A stretch of 64,000 bases of DNA, taken from positions 62,001 through 126,000 of the forward strand of contig NZ_JANUGZ010000007.1 of assembly GCF_024753205.1 (NCBI RefSeq). The letters are read 5' to 3'. A program made the position numbers and the translations under genes. How positions within the stretch are numbered: position 1 is the stretch's first letter; each line of letters begins with the position of its first letter. Positions 1 through 8,970 of this stretch are shown here, piece by piece. Origin of the DNA: Massilia aurea. Lineage in GTDB: Bacteria > Pseudomonadota > Gammaproteobacteria > Burkholderiales > Burkholderiaceae_D. The notes under the pieces are model-generated. The model saw only the letters and a list, made by a program, of their open reading frames with translations, made no database searches and was not told the DNA's origin.

Positions 1-188
1 GGCAGGCGCGACATGACGACGCGCAGCGTGCCTTCTTTCGTCCAGAAATTGTCCTTCTCCACCTTCAGCGTGATCGCATGATCGGTATTCAGGTCGATCA
101 CGTACGTCGACGTCTCGATGAAGCAGCCGCTCAGCAGCAGCGGAGCCAGGAAGATGAGGGGAAGGCGCATGAAAGGTCCGTTGTTCAT
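1..188 (-). CDS. Small lipoprotein of unknown function (partial, C-terminus outside window)
   Basis: The minus strand reads an open frame from an ATG at 188 (or the in-frame ATG at 170) to the window edge. It begins with a lipoprotein signal peptide, a hydrophobic stretch LPLIFLAPLLLSGC whose LSGC is a good lipobox, so the product should be lipidated and exported. The visible mature part continues about 40 residues with no domain I recognise. Neither start has a strong ribosome binding site. The rest of the gene lies left of the window. Confidence 0.55.
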   Translation of the reverse strand, partial: MNNGPFMRLPLIFLAPLLLSGCFIETSTYVIDLNTDHAITLKVEKDNFWTKEGTLRVVMSRL

Positions 189-220
189 TGATGCAGTTGC
201 TGCCGAGTATAGCAACTGGC

Positions 221-880
221 CTATGCGTCCGGGCAATTCCGTGGCGGGCACGTTTGGCTTGCGAGCGACAGCAGATCCGCGGGCGTCCCGAACTCGCGCT
301 CCGGGGCCACCCGGCGCAGCGCTTCCATCGACGCATAGCCCCAGCCGACCGCCCCGAACGCGATCCCGGCCCGGCGCGCGGCGTCGCCATCGGTGGTCTG
401 GTCGCCCACATACAACGCCTCGATGGCCGGCACCGTGGCACGGCGCACGACCTTGCGGATGCGCGCCGCCTTGCCGAAGATCGACATGCCGCATTCGTAC
501 TGTCCCATCAGGCCTGCCAGTTCCGGTCCCAGCACGTGGCGCACATTGTCTTCGGCATTGGATGACACCACCGCCAGCCGCACGCCATTGCGGTCGAGCT
601 CGCGTAGCGTGTGGGCGATGCCGTCGAACAGCGCGATGCGGCCGGTGGCGCCGCGCATGCGGTCGATGAACGAGCGCGAGGCGATCGGCAACTTCCAGGC
701 CGGCATCCCGACATGGCGCATGATGTCGCGCGGGCCGTAGTGGCGCAGTTGCTCGGCCTGCGCCGCGTCGACGCGCCGGAAACCGTGCTGATCGGCGATC
801 TCATTGAACACGCTCATGAAGAAAGGCCACGAGTCGGCCAGCGTGCCGTCGAAGTCGAAGATCGCCAGGCGATAGCTCAT
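221..880 (-). CDS. HAD-superfamily hydrolase, phosphoglycolate-phosphatase-like
   Basis: A 219-residue haloacid-dehalogenase-type phosphatase. Motif I is DFDGTLAD near residue 9 (nucleophile D9, acid D11). Motif II is the VVSSN around residue 105, a lysine follows in GKAARIRK, and motif III is VGDQTTDGDAARRAG near residue 160. A helical cap lies between motifs I and II. This layout matches the Gph-like branch, so it probably removes phosphate from a small phosphorylated metabolite in the cytoplasm; the substrate cannot be read from sequence. It ends 32 bases upstream of the lipoprotein gene on the same strand and may share its transcript. Confidence 0.85.
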   Translation of the reverse strand: MSYRLAIFDFDGTLADSWPFFMSVFNEIADQHGFRRVDAAQAEQLRHYGPRDIMRHVGMPAWKLPIASRSFIDRMRGATGRIALFDGIAHTLRELDRNGVRLAVVSSNAEDNVRHVLGPELAGLMGQYECGMSIFGKAARIRKVVRRATVPAIEALYVGDQTTDGDAARRAGIAFGAVGWGYASMEALRRVAPEREFGTPADLLSLASQTCPPRNCPDA

Positions 881-955
881 GCGCGGGTCAGTGGAGTAGA
901 AGTCATGCGGCGATTATAGAGACCGCCGCGCCGGCATGTCGTCGGCACGCACCTG

Positions 956-1903
956 TCAGCGCATCGCCTGCAGGCCGCCCGCCTGGAGCGACTGGCGCAA
1001 CCGCGTCGCATCGCGCCCTGGCGACAGGCCGAAGAAGCGCGCGTATTCGCGCGAAAACTGCGAGCTGCTTTCGTAGCCCACCGCATGGCCGGCGCGCGCC
1101 GCGTCGATCGACCCGGCGAGCATCAGCCGCCGCGCTTCTTGCAGGCGTAGCTGCTTCTGATATTGCAGCGGACTCATCGAAGTCACGGTCTTGAAGTGCT
1201 CGTGCAGCGTCGACGAACTCATGCCCACCTCGCCGGCCAGGCGCTCGACGCTCAGTGGCCGGTTGTAGTGATCCTTGATCCAGCAGATGGCGCGGGTGAC
1301 CTGCGCGATGCGTCCATCGCCGCGCGCGCAATGGCGCACGGTGTCGGCATGCTCGCCGGTCAGCAGGCGATAGTGAAACTCCTTCAGCAGCAGCGGCGCG
1401 AGCACCGCGATGTCGTGGGGTGCATCGAGCAGGCGCACGAGGCGGTTGGCGACCTCGAGCAGCGCGGGCGTGGTCTCGCTCAGAAACAGTCCGCGCGCCG
1501 GGGGCGTGCCGCGCGCGGCCGGCCGCGCCGGCAGTTCGAGGTCGAGCGCGGCGAGCAACTGCGCGTCGAGATCGACCCGCAGGCACAGATAGGGTTCATC
1601 CTCGGTCGCCAGCGTCACGCAGCCGGTCACCGGCAAATCGACCGACACCACCAGGAACTTGGCCGTGTCGTAGCGGTAGTCAGTGCCGCCCAGCGAGACC
1701 AGCTTGGCGCCCTGCGCGATGATGCACACCGCCGGCGTGTGCACGACACGCAGCGGTTCGGTCGTCTGGCCGCTGCGGATCAGCCACACGCCGGGGATCG
1801 GACTCTGGTGCATGCCGTCGCCGGGGGCGTGCTGCGCAATCTGGGTAGCGAGGTCGCGGATCGCTTGCATGAACAGTTTCTCAGGTCGGTGAACAACGTG
1901 CAT
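956..1903 (-). CDS. AraC-family transcriptional regulator
   Basis: A regulator with an N-terminal AraC_N (cupin-type) ligand domain of the PF06719 kind, recognisable around VCIIAQGAKLVSLG and the YDTAKFLVVSVDLPV stretch, followed by two helix-turn-helix motifs. The second HTH shows the AraC signature (AVGYESSSQFSREYARFFG, then SPG). I chose the ATG at 1903 because a GGTGG sequence lies five bases before it; ATGs at 1945 and 1870 are also in frame. Regulators of this subgroup often control a neighbouring oxidoreductase, but none is adjacent here, so the target is unknown. It lies just downstream of mshP on the same strand. Confidence 0.85.
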   Translation of the reverse strand: MHVVHRPEKLFMQAIRDLATQIAQHAPGDGMHQSPIPGVWLIRSGQTTEPLRVVHTPAVCIIAQGAKLVSLGGTDYRYDTAKFLVVSVDLPVTGCVTLATEDEPYLCLRVDLDAQLLAALDLELPARPAARGTPPARGLFLSETTPALLEVANRLVRLLDAPHDIAVLAPLLLKEFHYRLLTGEHADTVRHCARGDGRIAQVTRAICWIKDHYNRPLSVERLAGEVGMSSSTLHEHFKTVTSMSPLQYQKQLRLQEARRLMLAGSIDAARAGHAVGYESSSQFSREYARFFGLSPGRDATRLRQSLQAGGLQAMR

Positions 1904-1979
1904 TAGACCACCGACGGGGCGTGCGATGGTCCTGGAAGATTGCACAATCCTCCGGCAAGGCAGCCGCTGCCGACAACAC

Positions 1980-2507
1980 TCACACGCAGGGCGTGCCGTC
2001 TGTCAGCAGGCAGATGGTGGCCACTTGCGCACGCTCGACGTAATCGGCGCGTGGCACGCTGCCAGAGTCCGGGCAGGTGGTGGCAGTGCCATTGCAGGCC
2101 ACGGCCTCGATCCGGTAGATGCGTTTGACAACCGGTGACGAGTTACCGCTGGCATCGATCGTCTCGCCCTCGTTATAGGCCCGGAATGAGCAGCTGACAC
2201 TGACCAGGAATCCGGACTCGGCACGGAAGTCAGTGAGATGATTTAACGCCCCCGCTGGCGCTGCATTGCTGGTCGACAGAGGGGCCTGGGAGCAGCGCTG
2301 CGCCGGGTTGTTGAAGACCCATTCAAGGCCGCCGCGTGCCGCCAGGCTGGCGCGCGCAGCCAGCAAGGCCTGGTTGACGGTGCTCTGCTGGGTATCGGTC
2401 AGGCGCAACAGCACGACCGCGACGCCGGCAATCACCACCAGGAAGATCACGGCAGCGATATAGGCGAAGCCTGACTGGCGCCGGGGAAGGATGGGGAAGC
2501 GGATCAT
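1980..2507 (-). CDS. mshP: MSHA pilin accessory protein MshP
   Basis: A 175-residue pseudopilin-like protein with a short basic leader ending RRQSGF, a single hydrophobic helix (IAAVIFLVVIAGVAVVLLRL) and a small Cys-containing periplasmic part. This is the layout of MshP/PilX-like accessory pilins, which are inserted in the inner membrane and assist assembly of type IV mannose-sensitive haemagglutinin pili. Its ATG overlaps the mshO stop by four bases (2504-2507), so the two are translationally coupled. It is the last gene of the msh cluster here. Assignment rests on position and architecture more than on specific residues. Confidence 0.8.
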   Translation of the reverse strand: MIRFPILPRRQSGFAYIAAVIFLVVIAGVAVVLLRLTDTQQSTVNQALLAARASLAARGGLEWVFNNPAQRCSQAPLSTSNAAPAGALNHLTDFRAESGFLVSVSCSFRAYNEGETIDASGNSSPVVKRIYRIEAVACNGTATTCPDSGSVPRADYVERAQVATICLLTDGTPCV

Positions 2508-3385
2508 GGCAGGTTGTCGACGTGGGTGCCGATCGTGAGCGGGACCGATTCACCGCGCTCGGTCAGCGTGAGCTGGAGTTGTACGAAGCCGCTGTCCTGG
2601 GTCGCTCCCTGGTTGGTGTAGACGACGAAGCTGCAGGCCGACACCCGGGTGGCCACGATGGCCGATGTGCCGGCCGGCGCATTGCACGTCGTTGCGCCAG
2701 ACGTGGTGCGGGAAAACCGTGTCAGGAAGCCTGTGCCGTTGCCAGTTACGTTGTCGACGCCCTGCGTACAGACGTAAGTAACGACGCGCTCGTTTCCTGG
2801 CACGACCAGGAAGCGGCCGCCATCGTACCCTTGGGGAATCTGGATCGGCGCGTTCAGCATGATGCGGCTGATGCCGGCCTGCGCATTCGGCGATGGCCCG
2901 GCCAGCGCGCTGACCGTGCCGACATTTGAGTCGTTATACACATCGTCCGGACTGCGGTTGCCGATCACGATCGCATCGCCTGGCGTCGGCATCGCATTGA
3001 GCGGCGTGAGCACATCGAACGCGGTACCGGTTTCGGCATCGTTGATATGGACGTCGTCGGGATTGACTGTGTCGGGCCCCATTCGATAACGGCCGCCATC
3101 GCGGGTCGGCACGAGGTCCAGGCATTGCGGATTATTCAGGCGCAGCGAATTGGGCACGGCGGCGCGCACCTCGGTGGTGATCCTGCGCAGCGCGGTGTCA
3201 GCCTGACTCGTCAGGCCTGCGCGCTGGCTGATCAAGAGGTAACTCTGGATGGCCGGAGCCAGCTGCATCGTGAGCACGCCGCCGATGATGCCGATCAGGA
3301 CGATGACCAGGATCAGCTCGACCAGCGTGAATCCGCCATCGCGCTGCACGCCCTGGCGCATGGAATGGCGCATGCAATGGCTCAT
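2504..3385 (-). CDS. mshO: MSHA biogenesis protein MshO (prepilin-type)
   Basis: A 293-residue minor pseudopilin. The leader ends in a classic prepilin-peptidase site, GGFTLVELILVIVLIGI, with Glu at position +5 of the mature protein and the N-methylation site at Phe. The long C-terminal domain has Cys residues and the repetitive beta-rich sequence usual for MshO. It is predicted to be processed by the prepilin peptidase and built into the MSHA pilus or its base. Overlaps of four bases with mshD upstream and mshP downstream show a tight operon. Confidence 0.85.
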   Translation of the reverse strand: MSHCMRHSMRQGVQRDGGFTLVELILVIVLIGIIGGVLTMQLAPAIQSYLLISQRAGLTSQADTALRRITTEVRAAVPNSLRLNNPQCLDLVPTRDGGRYRMGPDTVNPDDVHINDAETGTAFDVLTPLNAMPTPGDAIVIGNRSPDDVYNDSNVGTVSALAGPSPNAQAGISRIMLNAPIQIPQGYDGGRFLVVPGNERVVTYVCTQGVDNVTGNGTGFLTRFSRTTSGATTCNAPAGTSAIVATRVSACSFVVYTNQGATQDSGFVQLQLTLTERGESVPLTIGTHVDNLP

Positions 3386-3825
3386 GGACGCGTCCTCCAG
3401 CCGACCAGACGCAGATCCTGGGCGCCGGGTGCGCGCACGATGACCTGGACGCGCATGGCGTTGGCAGGGGCCACGCCGGTGATGCCCTGCTGGTTGACCT
3501 GCACCTGTACGGTATAGCGTCCCAGGTCTGGAACAGGGGCGCCGTTGACATCGCTGACGGCGACAGGCCCGTAGCCGTTGTAGTCCATGAGGTCATTGAA
3601 AAACAGGCGGCCTGCCTGATTTGGTTGCGCGACGAACGGCTTTTGCATGACCTCTTCCATCATCGATTCGGCGATCGCCAGCATTTGCTGGGTAATCAAG
3701 GGATCGGTGGAGGCGATATTGGCGCGGTTGTAGGCAGCCACGAGTCCCGCCAGGGCGGTGCCCACGATCACGATCGCAACGATCAGTTCGATCAGCGTGG
3801 TGCCTGCCATGCGTTTAATGGACAT
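3382..3825 (-). CDS. mshD: MSHA pilin protein MshD
   Basis: A 147-residue type IV pseudopilin with the N-terminal motif GTTLIELIVAIVIVGTALAG, then a periplasmic domain. The motif starts with Gly-Thr rather than Gly-Phe at the processing site, a common variation among minor pilins. The ATG at 3825 has a strong GGAGG eight bases upstream, which decides the start over an earlier in-frame ATG at 3921. The gene overlaps mshC by 11 bases and mshO by 4. It should act with MshC, MshO and MshP as minor subunits of the MSHA pilus. Confidence 0.85.
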   Translation of the reverse strand: MSIKRMAGTTLIELIVAIVIVGTALAGLVAAYNRANIASTDPLITQQMLAIAESMMEEVMQKPFVAQPNQAGRLFFNDLMDYNGYGPVAVSDVNGAPVPDLGRYTVQVQVNQQGITGVAPANAMRVQVIVRAPGAQDLRLVGWRTRP

Positions 3826-4285
3826 AGCCAGTGCCTCCGTCAAGCGTGATGGTGCGCCGGATGGCGTTTGCACCCTTGATGGCGATGTCGACCCTGCCCA
3901 GGCGTACGCCGTTGCCGTCATCGATGGTGCCGTCGGGGCGGAACAGCAGCAGCGGGGGCGCGCCGCTCATGACGATGCCTGCTTCCTTGCTGTCGTACAG
4001 ACCATCGGTGATGCCCTGCAGCTGCACGTCGCAGGGTCCGTTGCCGACGGCGGTACGCACGCGCAGCGTCAGCGTGGTTGCCGTCATGGTTACGCATACC
4101 GTGCGGCGACGCGCGACCGCGCTTTTCTGGGCCATGCGCAAAGCGCTGGCCACCTGGTCGCCAAACAGGGCCGCACCGGTCGTGCTGTCTCCCATCAGGC
4201 GCGGAAGGGCGAAGGCTGCCAGCACGCCGATCAGCACCATCACCGTGATCAGTTCAACCATCGTGAAACCCTGCTGGCGGCTCAA
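3815..4285 (-). CDS. mshC: MSHA pilin protein MshC, TTG start
   Basis: A GspH/FimT-type pseudopilin of 156 residues. The prepilin motif RQQGFTMVELITVMVLIGVL lies only a few residues from the start, followed by a beta-rich domain with two cysteines. No ATG or GTG lies between the upstream gene and the motif; the TTG at 4285 overlaps the mshQ stop as TTGA and has AGGTG five bases upstream, so I take it as the start. Earlier in-frame ATGs would add a long unlikely extension inside mshQ. It is a minor pilin of the MSHA system. Confidence 0.8.
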   Translation of the reverse strand: MSRQQGFTMVELITVMVLIGVLAAFALPRLMGDSTTGAALFGDQVASALRMAQKSAVARRRTVCVTMTATTLTLRVRTAVGNGPCDVQLQGITDGLYDSKEAGIVMSGAPPLLLFRPDGTIDDGNGVRLGRVDIAIKGANAIRRTITLDGGTGYVH

Positions 4286-7020
4286 TTGAACACCTGGCGC
4301 ACGTGGATGATGCGACGCTCTTCGGCCGATTGCTCGCCAAAGGTCGCGCGTGCCGATGGATCGGCGCAGCCCGTGGGCAGGCGCAGCCAGGCAAGCCGGG
4401 CGCCGCTGTTCGTGGGGTACGCGGCCTTGTTGCACGGCAGGGGCTGCGTATCATTGCCCAGATTGATCGCCAGGTCGATCCAGCCGGGCCGGTCACCCGT
4501 CAGGTCGACTTGCCCGCGGCCGCTGGCCAGTACTACGGCACTCTTGACAGCGCCAATCGTCGGCGCCACGCCATTCGTCACTTTTGGACGGGCCACTTGC
4601 GCAAACGCGCTGGCCGGAATCACGGTGAAGTCATCCTTCTGATTGAACAGCCAGCTTTTGCCGGTCCAGTAATAGGCTTCAATGCGCATCGGCAGTGGCG
4701 TGTTGATGCGACCGAATGCATTGGCGATACGCAGGCGGCCACTGTGGACTGCAGGCCGGGCTTTTTCATATGTACCTTTGCCATCGCCCGATGTCACCAC
4801 GCCCCCGCTGTTGCTGGCCCTGAGCAAAATGCTGGCAGCGATCGGCGCTGCGGTTGTCGGCCCGTAGGCCGGCTTGGCCTGTGCGAGCCCGGCCTTGAAG
4901 GCGCTCGCCGGCACGGTGAAGTCCTTCAGTTCGGCGCTGGTGTCCTTGATTGCAGCATAGTCGGCCGGATTGAGCGCAGTGAGCGTCACCGTTTCGCTCA
5001 GGCCCAGGTCGCCCGAATAGTTCGTGGTAATGGCGCCTTGCGCATTCATCGCCGCCACCTCGACAGGAATTGGCTCGCCAGCATAGTAGAACGTTCGTGT
5101 CTTGATCGCAGCCGGATAATCGACCTTGAAATACTTGGGGATGAAGGGGCCGACGGTCGGCGTGCATGTCGTTGTCTCGCCACTGGTACCCAGCACGTCT
5201 ACTTTGCTACCTAAAAAATCGCTCAACGTCGCCTTCAGGTCCAGCATGCCGACGTCGCCCCACGCCAGCGTCGCCACAGCGACGCCGCTATTGAATTCCG
5301 TCCTGGTGCCAGTGAACAGGCCGGCGCTGCCCTTGCCGACGCAGGACAGCCCAATGTCGGTGAGCGTGGCACCAGCCGCCAGGGCACTGCGGTGGAAACT
5401 TGGCGTGGTGACGCCTGCCTTGTTGACTGCCGTGACGGTGACCTGGAAATTGTCGCCCGCGCGGACGGGGGCGGAGGGCAATTTTGAAAAGTCGAAGGTG
5501 TAGGGCGCGACGGTCACGGTGGTGTCGCCCTGGGCGTCGTCGAACGACGCCAGGAGTTTGAGCGTGCCCACATCCTGGTAGACCAGCGTCAGTTGCGCCT
5601 TGCCGTCGGCATCGAACCGGCTGTTGACGGCTTGCGCCGCACCAGTGGCGCAAGCCAGCGTGGCGGCACGTTTGGTCGTGTTGTCAGTCAGCTGCAACCC
5701 CTTGGTGTCGGCACTGGTCGTGACATGCTGGCAGGCGTACGCGATATACTTGCTGGTGTTCTTGAAGGCCGCCACGCACTGGCCGGTAGCAGGGTCGGGC
5801 GCGAGCGCCGTGACAATGGCGCCCGCGCTGTCACCGGCCTTGTGGTGGTTTGCGTCGATCCGGAAGCTCACGCCGCTGGCAAATGTGATCGCGCAGCTGG
5901 TGCTCTTGCTCGTGCTGTTGTAGCAGGTGGTGGCCGGTTTGGCGCCACCTTGCGTCAGTTGCAGGGTGTCGGTGCCAGCCGTGTTGCGCGACACCTGCGC
6001 CAGCGTGGTACCGGAGCTGTCGATGGTGGCAGCCACTGCACCCGGCGACAACGTGATTTGCGCGCCGCCCTTGTACAAGGCGCTGCAAGACTCGTTGGCG
6101 CAGGCCGTCACGGTCACGCTTTCCGGCGCGCAGGTGCGGCCGCTGCCGTCATGGGTGATCTGAAAGTGGTGCAAGGGGGCCGTCGCCGGCTTGGCCGACT
6201 CGCAGGTCGGCCCTTTGGGCGTGTTGACCGGATTCCCGCTCTGGTTGTCCACGCAGTCGCATTCGCCAGGGCGCGTGCCTGTCTTGCAGATGATTTTCTT
6301 GGCCACGCGGCCATTCCAGTCCAGCTTTGCAAAGTCGACCGCTGCATTGCCCGTAATGAGCGCGTCCGAGGCTTGCAGCGTCATCTGACCGGTGTCGACG
6401 TTGCCGTCGATCGTGCTGCCCGAGCCCAGGAACAGGCTCGTGGACGCGTTGACGTCGCCCGTGATCCTGACCGGCGTGCCGATGGAGACCGTGGTGCCTG
6501 TGACGGGGCCGGTGATCGTCGTGTTCGATCCGATGGTGACCGGCCCGGTGGACGCCAAAGTACCGGTGATCTGCAAGGTCGACCCGCTGCCCAGCACCAG
6601 CGACGCGGCGCTGATGTCGGCCTTGAAGGTCTGCACCTGGTTACCCGCTGTGAAGGTTTTGGCAGCGCTGAAGGAACCCCCGGACACATTCAGGTTGCCA
6701 GGCGGAAGATCGGCAATGCTCAGATTGCCCGTACTGGTCAGGCGCGCGGTGCCCGACATCGTCAGACCCTGGTTGTAGCCGAACGTGAAATCGGACCGCA
6801 CGCTGACGGTGTACCCCGAGTCGATGACGATCCGGTCGTCCGAGGCGATCCCCGCGCTGCTGGGGCAGGTGTAGATCTTGCCCGACAGCGAGCAGCCATA
6901 CACCGCCGTGCCGCCGAAGCGGTACGTCGTGCCAGCCTGGGCGGCGCCGGCTGCGAGCAGCAGGCCGAACAGGGCCAGCGCCGTGCGCAGGATCAGCGAG
7001 AACGGAGAAGTGAAATACAC
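4282..7020 (-). CDS. mshQ: MSHA biogenesis protein MshQ (DUF6701-type)
   Basis: A 912-residue exported protein starting at GTG, with signal peptide LILRTALALFGLLLAAGAA cleaved near AQA. The N-terminal 230 residues form a low-complexity Thr/Ser/Gly-rich repetitive beta-solenoid-like region. The rest has the long Cys-spaced beta domains typical of MshQ (DUF6701), ending with aromatic-rich blocks such as RIEAYYWTGKSWLFNQKDDF. MshQ is a large surface or periplasmic partner of MSHA pili; its exact role is not settled. Here it is first in the operon, immediately before mshC, whereas in Vibrio mshQ is last. Confidence 0.85.
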   Translation of the reverse strand: MYFTSPFSLILRTALALFGLLLAAGAAQAGTTYRFGGTAVYGCSLSGKIYTCPSSAGIASDDRIVIDSGYTVSVRSDFTFGYNQGLTMSGTARLTSTGNLSIADLPPGNLNVSGGSFSAAKTFTAGNQVQTFKADISAASLVLGSGSTLQITGTLASTGPVTIGSNTTITGPVTGTTVSIGTPVRITGDVNASTSLFLGSGSTIDGNVDTGQMTLQASDALITGNAAVDFAKLDWNGRVAKKIICKTGTRPGECDCVDNQSGNPVNTPKGPTCESAKPATAPLHHFQITHDGSGRTCAPESVTVTACANESCSALYKGGAQITLSPGAVAATIDSSGTTLAQVSRNTAGTDTLQLTQGGAKPATTCYNSTSKSTSCAITFASGVSFRIDANHHKAGDSAGAIVTALAPDPATGQCVAAFKNTSKYIAYACQHVTTSADTKGLQLTDNTTKRAATLACATGAAQAVNSRFDADGKAQLTLVYQDVGTLKLLASFDDAQGDTTVTVAPYTFDFSKLPSAPVRAGDNFQVTVTAVNKAGVTTPSFHRSALAAGATLTDIGLSCVGKGSAGLFTGTRTEFNSGVAVATLAWGDVGMLDLKATLSDFLGSKVDVLGTSGETTTCTPTVGPFIPKYFKVDYPAAIKTRTFYYAGEPIPVEVAAMNAQGAITTNYSGDLGLSETVTLTALNPADYAAIKDTSAELKDFTVPASAFKAGLAQAKPAYGPTTAAPIAASILLRASNSGGVVTSGDGKGTYEKARPAVHSGRLRIANAFGRINTPLPMRIEAYYWTGKSWLFNQKDDFTVIPASAFAQVARPKVTNGVAPTIGAVKSAVVLASGRGQVDLTGDRPGWIDLAINLGNDTQPLPCNKAAYPTNSGARLAWLRLPTGCADPSARATFGEQSAEERRIIHVRQVFN

Positions 7021-7209
7021 AAGGAAACCTGCACGAAACGGAATGAACGAAAGTGTGCACTGGATTGCCGTACAGCCACAATAGATTTTTCACTCAGGCA
7101 ACCATTCGACAGCTTTCCGCGCACCGGGTGCGTGCTATGGACAACGGTGTGTGGCCATCGTGCAAACAGTCTTACAATAGTTTCCACCTTATTAACGTTA
7201 GCGGACACC

Positions 7210-8847
7210 ATGGCCCATATCCAACCAAGCGGCTGGCGCGAACTGTCTGTCACCGGCGCCGCCGCCCGCGAAATCGAGACGCTCGCTTATCTGGAGCAGC
7301 GCCTGGCCGACACGCCCTACGTGATCTACCACGGCGTGCACTGGACGAATGTCGAGCAGGGTTATTCGGTGTATGGCGACGTCGACTTCATCGTGCTCGC
7401 GCCGAATGGCCGCATGGTGGTCATCGAGCAGGTCGCCGGCTTTCTGAACGAGACGCCGGAAGGCCTGGTCAAAAGCTACCAGGGCAAGCCGCGCAAGGTC
7501 CGCACGCAGATCCTGGCCACGATCGAGGGCCTGGCCAAGCGTTTTCAGGGAAAGCTGTCCATCGACTACCTGCTGTACTGTCCCGACTACATCGTGCGCG
7601 ACCAGCCGCTGGCCGGCATCGACGCCGACCACATCATCGACGCATCGAACAAACCCAAGCTCGCACGCGTGATCCGCGAGGCGCTGCCCATCACCGAGCG
7701 CACCGACGACTTCGACAAGGTCACGCGCTTCCTGGGCGACACGCTGAATTTGCGGCCCGATCCAAGCGCCATGATCGGCAACGCCGAGGCGATGGTCACC
7801 AAACTTTCGGGCGGCCTGGCCACTTGGGCGCGGCGGCTCGACTTCTCGCCATTCCGGCTGCACGTGATCGGCACCGCCGGCAGCGGCAAGACCCAGCTGG
7901 CGCTGGCCGAATACAGCGCCGCCATCGACGCTGGCCTGCGTCCGCTGTACGTGTGCTTCAACCGGCCGCTGGCCGACCACATTGAACGGCTGGTGCCGGC
8001 TGGCGGCCGGGTCGCGACCTTCCACATGCTGTCGGACGCCTGGCTGCGTGCGCAGGACATCACGCCCGATTACGCGGCGGCGGATGTGTGGGAAAAGATC
8101 GAAGCATCGATGGCCGACGCCACCTTGCCCGAGACCTGGCAGTTCGACGTCGTCATCGTCGACGAGGGCCAGGATTTTTCGGTGGCGTGGCGCGACATCG
8201 TGCTGCGCATGCTGAAAGAAGGCGGGCGCGCGATCTGGATGGAAGACCCGGACCAGAACCTGTACGGCCGCGGGATGGTGCCGCTGCCGGGCTGGGTGAC
8301 GCTGCATTCGCATGTCAATTACCGCAGCCCGCGCCAGATCGTCGACATGCTCACGTCGATTGGCGCATCGCACCAGCCGGTGGAGGCGGGCAGCCCGTTC
8401 AAGGGCGCCGACATCGAAGAGCTGACCTATCCCGAAGGCGACGTCGAAGCGATGCTGGCGCAGACGCGGCGCGCCGTGACGTCGTGCCTGGCGGCCGGCT
8501 TCGGGCGCCAGGACATCGCGATCTGCGCGTTTCGCGGCCGCGAAAAGTCGGCGATTTTACAGCTTGATCGCCTGAGCGACGCGCACTCGCTGCGTTCGTT
8601 CACGGGGGCATATGACTTGTTCGGCACACCGGTGTTCCGCGAAGGCGGGCTGCTGGCCGAATCGGTGTACCGCTTCAAAGGGCAGTCGGCGCCGGCGCTG
8701 ATTTTTACCGAGATCGATTTCGAAGCGCTCGACGAGCAGACGCTGCGCAAGCTGTTCGTGGGGATGACGCGCGCGCGGCTCAAGCTCGTGCTGGTGATGA
8801 GCGAGCGCGCGTCGTTGCAGATTGTGGATCGGATGAGTGGGCGGTGA
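7210..8847 (+). CDS. NERD-domain / UvrD-like superfamily 1 helicase
   Basis: A 545-residue protein with an N-terminal nuclease-related (NERD) domain (GDVDFIVLAPNGRMVVIEQ, residues about 55-80) and a superfamily 1 helicase core. Walker A is GTAGSGKTQLAL near residue 220, Walker B VDEGQDFS near residue 317, and motif VI GMTRARLKLVL lies near the C-terminus. The order suggests a DNA repair or surveillance enzyme. The E-x-K active-site triplet expected in NERD reads E-Q-V here, so the nuclease half may be inactive. The start is the ATG at 7210; the frame stays open upstream but only as the antisense of mshQ. The gene stands alone, divergent from mshQ. Confidence 0.8.
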   Translation: MAHIQPSGWRELSVTGAAAREIETLAYLEQRLADTPYVIYHGVHWTNVEQGYSVYGDVDFIVLAPNGRMVVIEQVAGFLNETPEGLVKSYQGKPRKVRTQILATIEGLAKRFQGKLSIDYLLYCPDYIVRDQPLAGIDADHIIDASNKPKLARVIREALPITERTDDFDKVTRFLGDTLNLRPDPSAMIGNAEAMVTKLSGGLATWARRLDFSPFRLHVIGTAGSGKTQLALAEYSAAIDAGLRPLYVCFNRPLADHIERLVPAGGRVATFHMLSDAWLRAQDITPDYAAADVWEKIEASMADATLPETWQFDVVIVDEGQDFSVAWRDIVLRMLKEGGRAIWMEDPDQNLYGRGMVPLPGWVTLHSHVNYRSPRQIVDMLTSIGASHQPVEAGSPFKGADIEELTYPEGDVEAMLAQTRRAVTSCLAAGFGRQDIAICAFRGREKSAILQLDRLSDAHSLRSFTGAYDLFGTPVFREGGLLAESVYRFKGQSAPALIFTEIDFEALDEQTLRKLFVGMTRARLKLVLVMSERASLQIVDRMSGR

Positions 8848-8874
8848 GTTGCGGTTGCGGCGTCGGTGGCTGAC

Positions 8875-8962
8875 CTTGGGTCCCCGCCTTCGCGGGGACG
8901 ACGTGCTTAATGCAGGGGCCTCAGCCTGAACACCGTCGCTCCCGCGAAGGCGGGAGCCCAAG
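8875..8962. repeat. REP-type doublet (REPIN-like) between helicase gene and leuA
   Basis: Two 29-bp copies of a palindromic unit face each other: 8875-8903 (CTTGGGTCCCCGCCTTCGCG and onward) and 8934-8962, its reverse-complement version with few changes. Each copy folds as a GC-rich hairpin built on CCCGC...GCGGG. The unit recurs as a doublet at 22447-22553 and singly at 11096-11124. Position between convergent genes fits REP elements moved by a RAYT transposase encoded elsewhere. Confidence 0.75.
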
Positions 8963-8970
8963 TGGCATCG

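Noticed and set aside
5593..7209. Upstream extension of the NERD-helicase frame
   Set aside because: It is antisense to mshQ; the protein start and promoter lie at about 7210.
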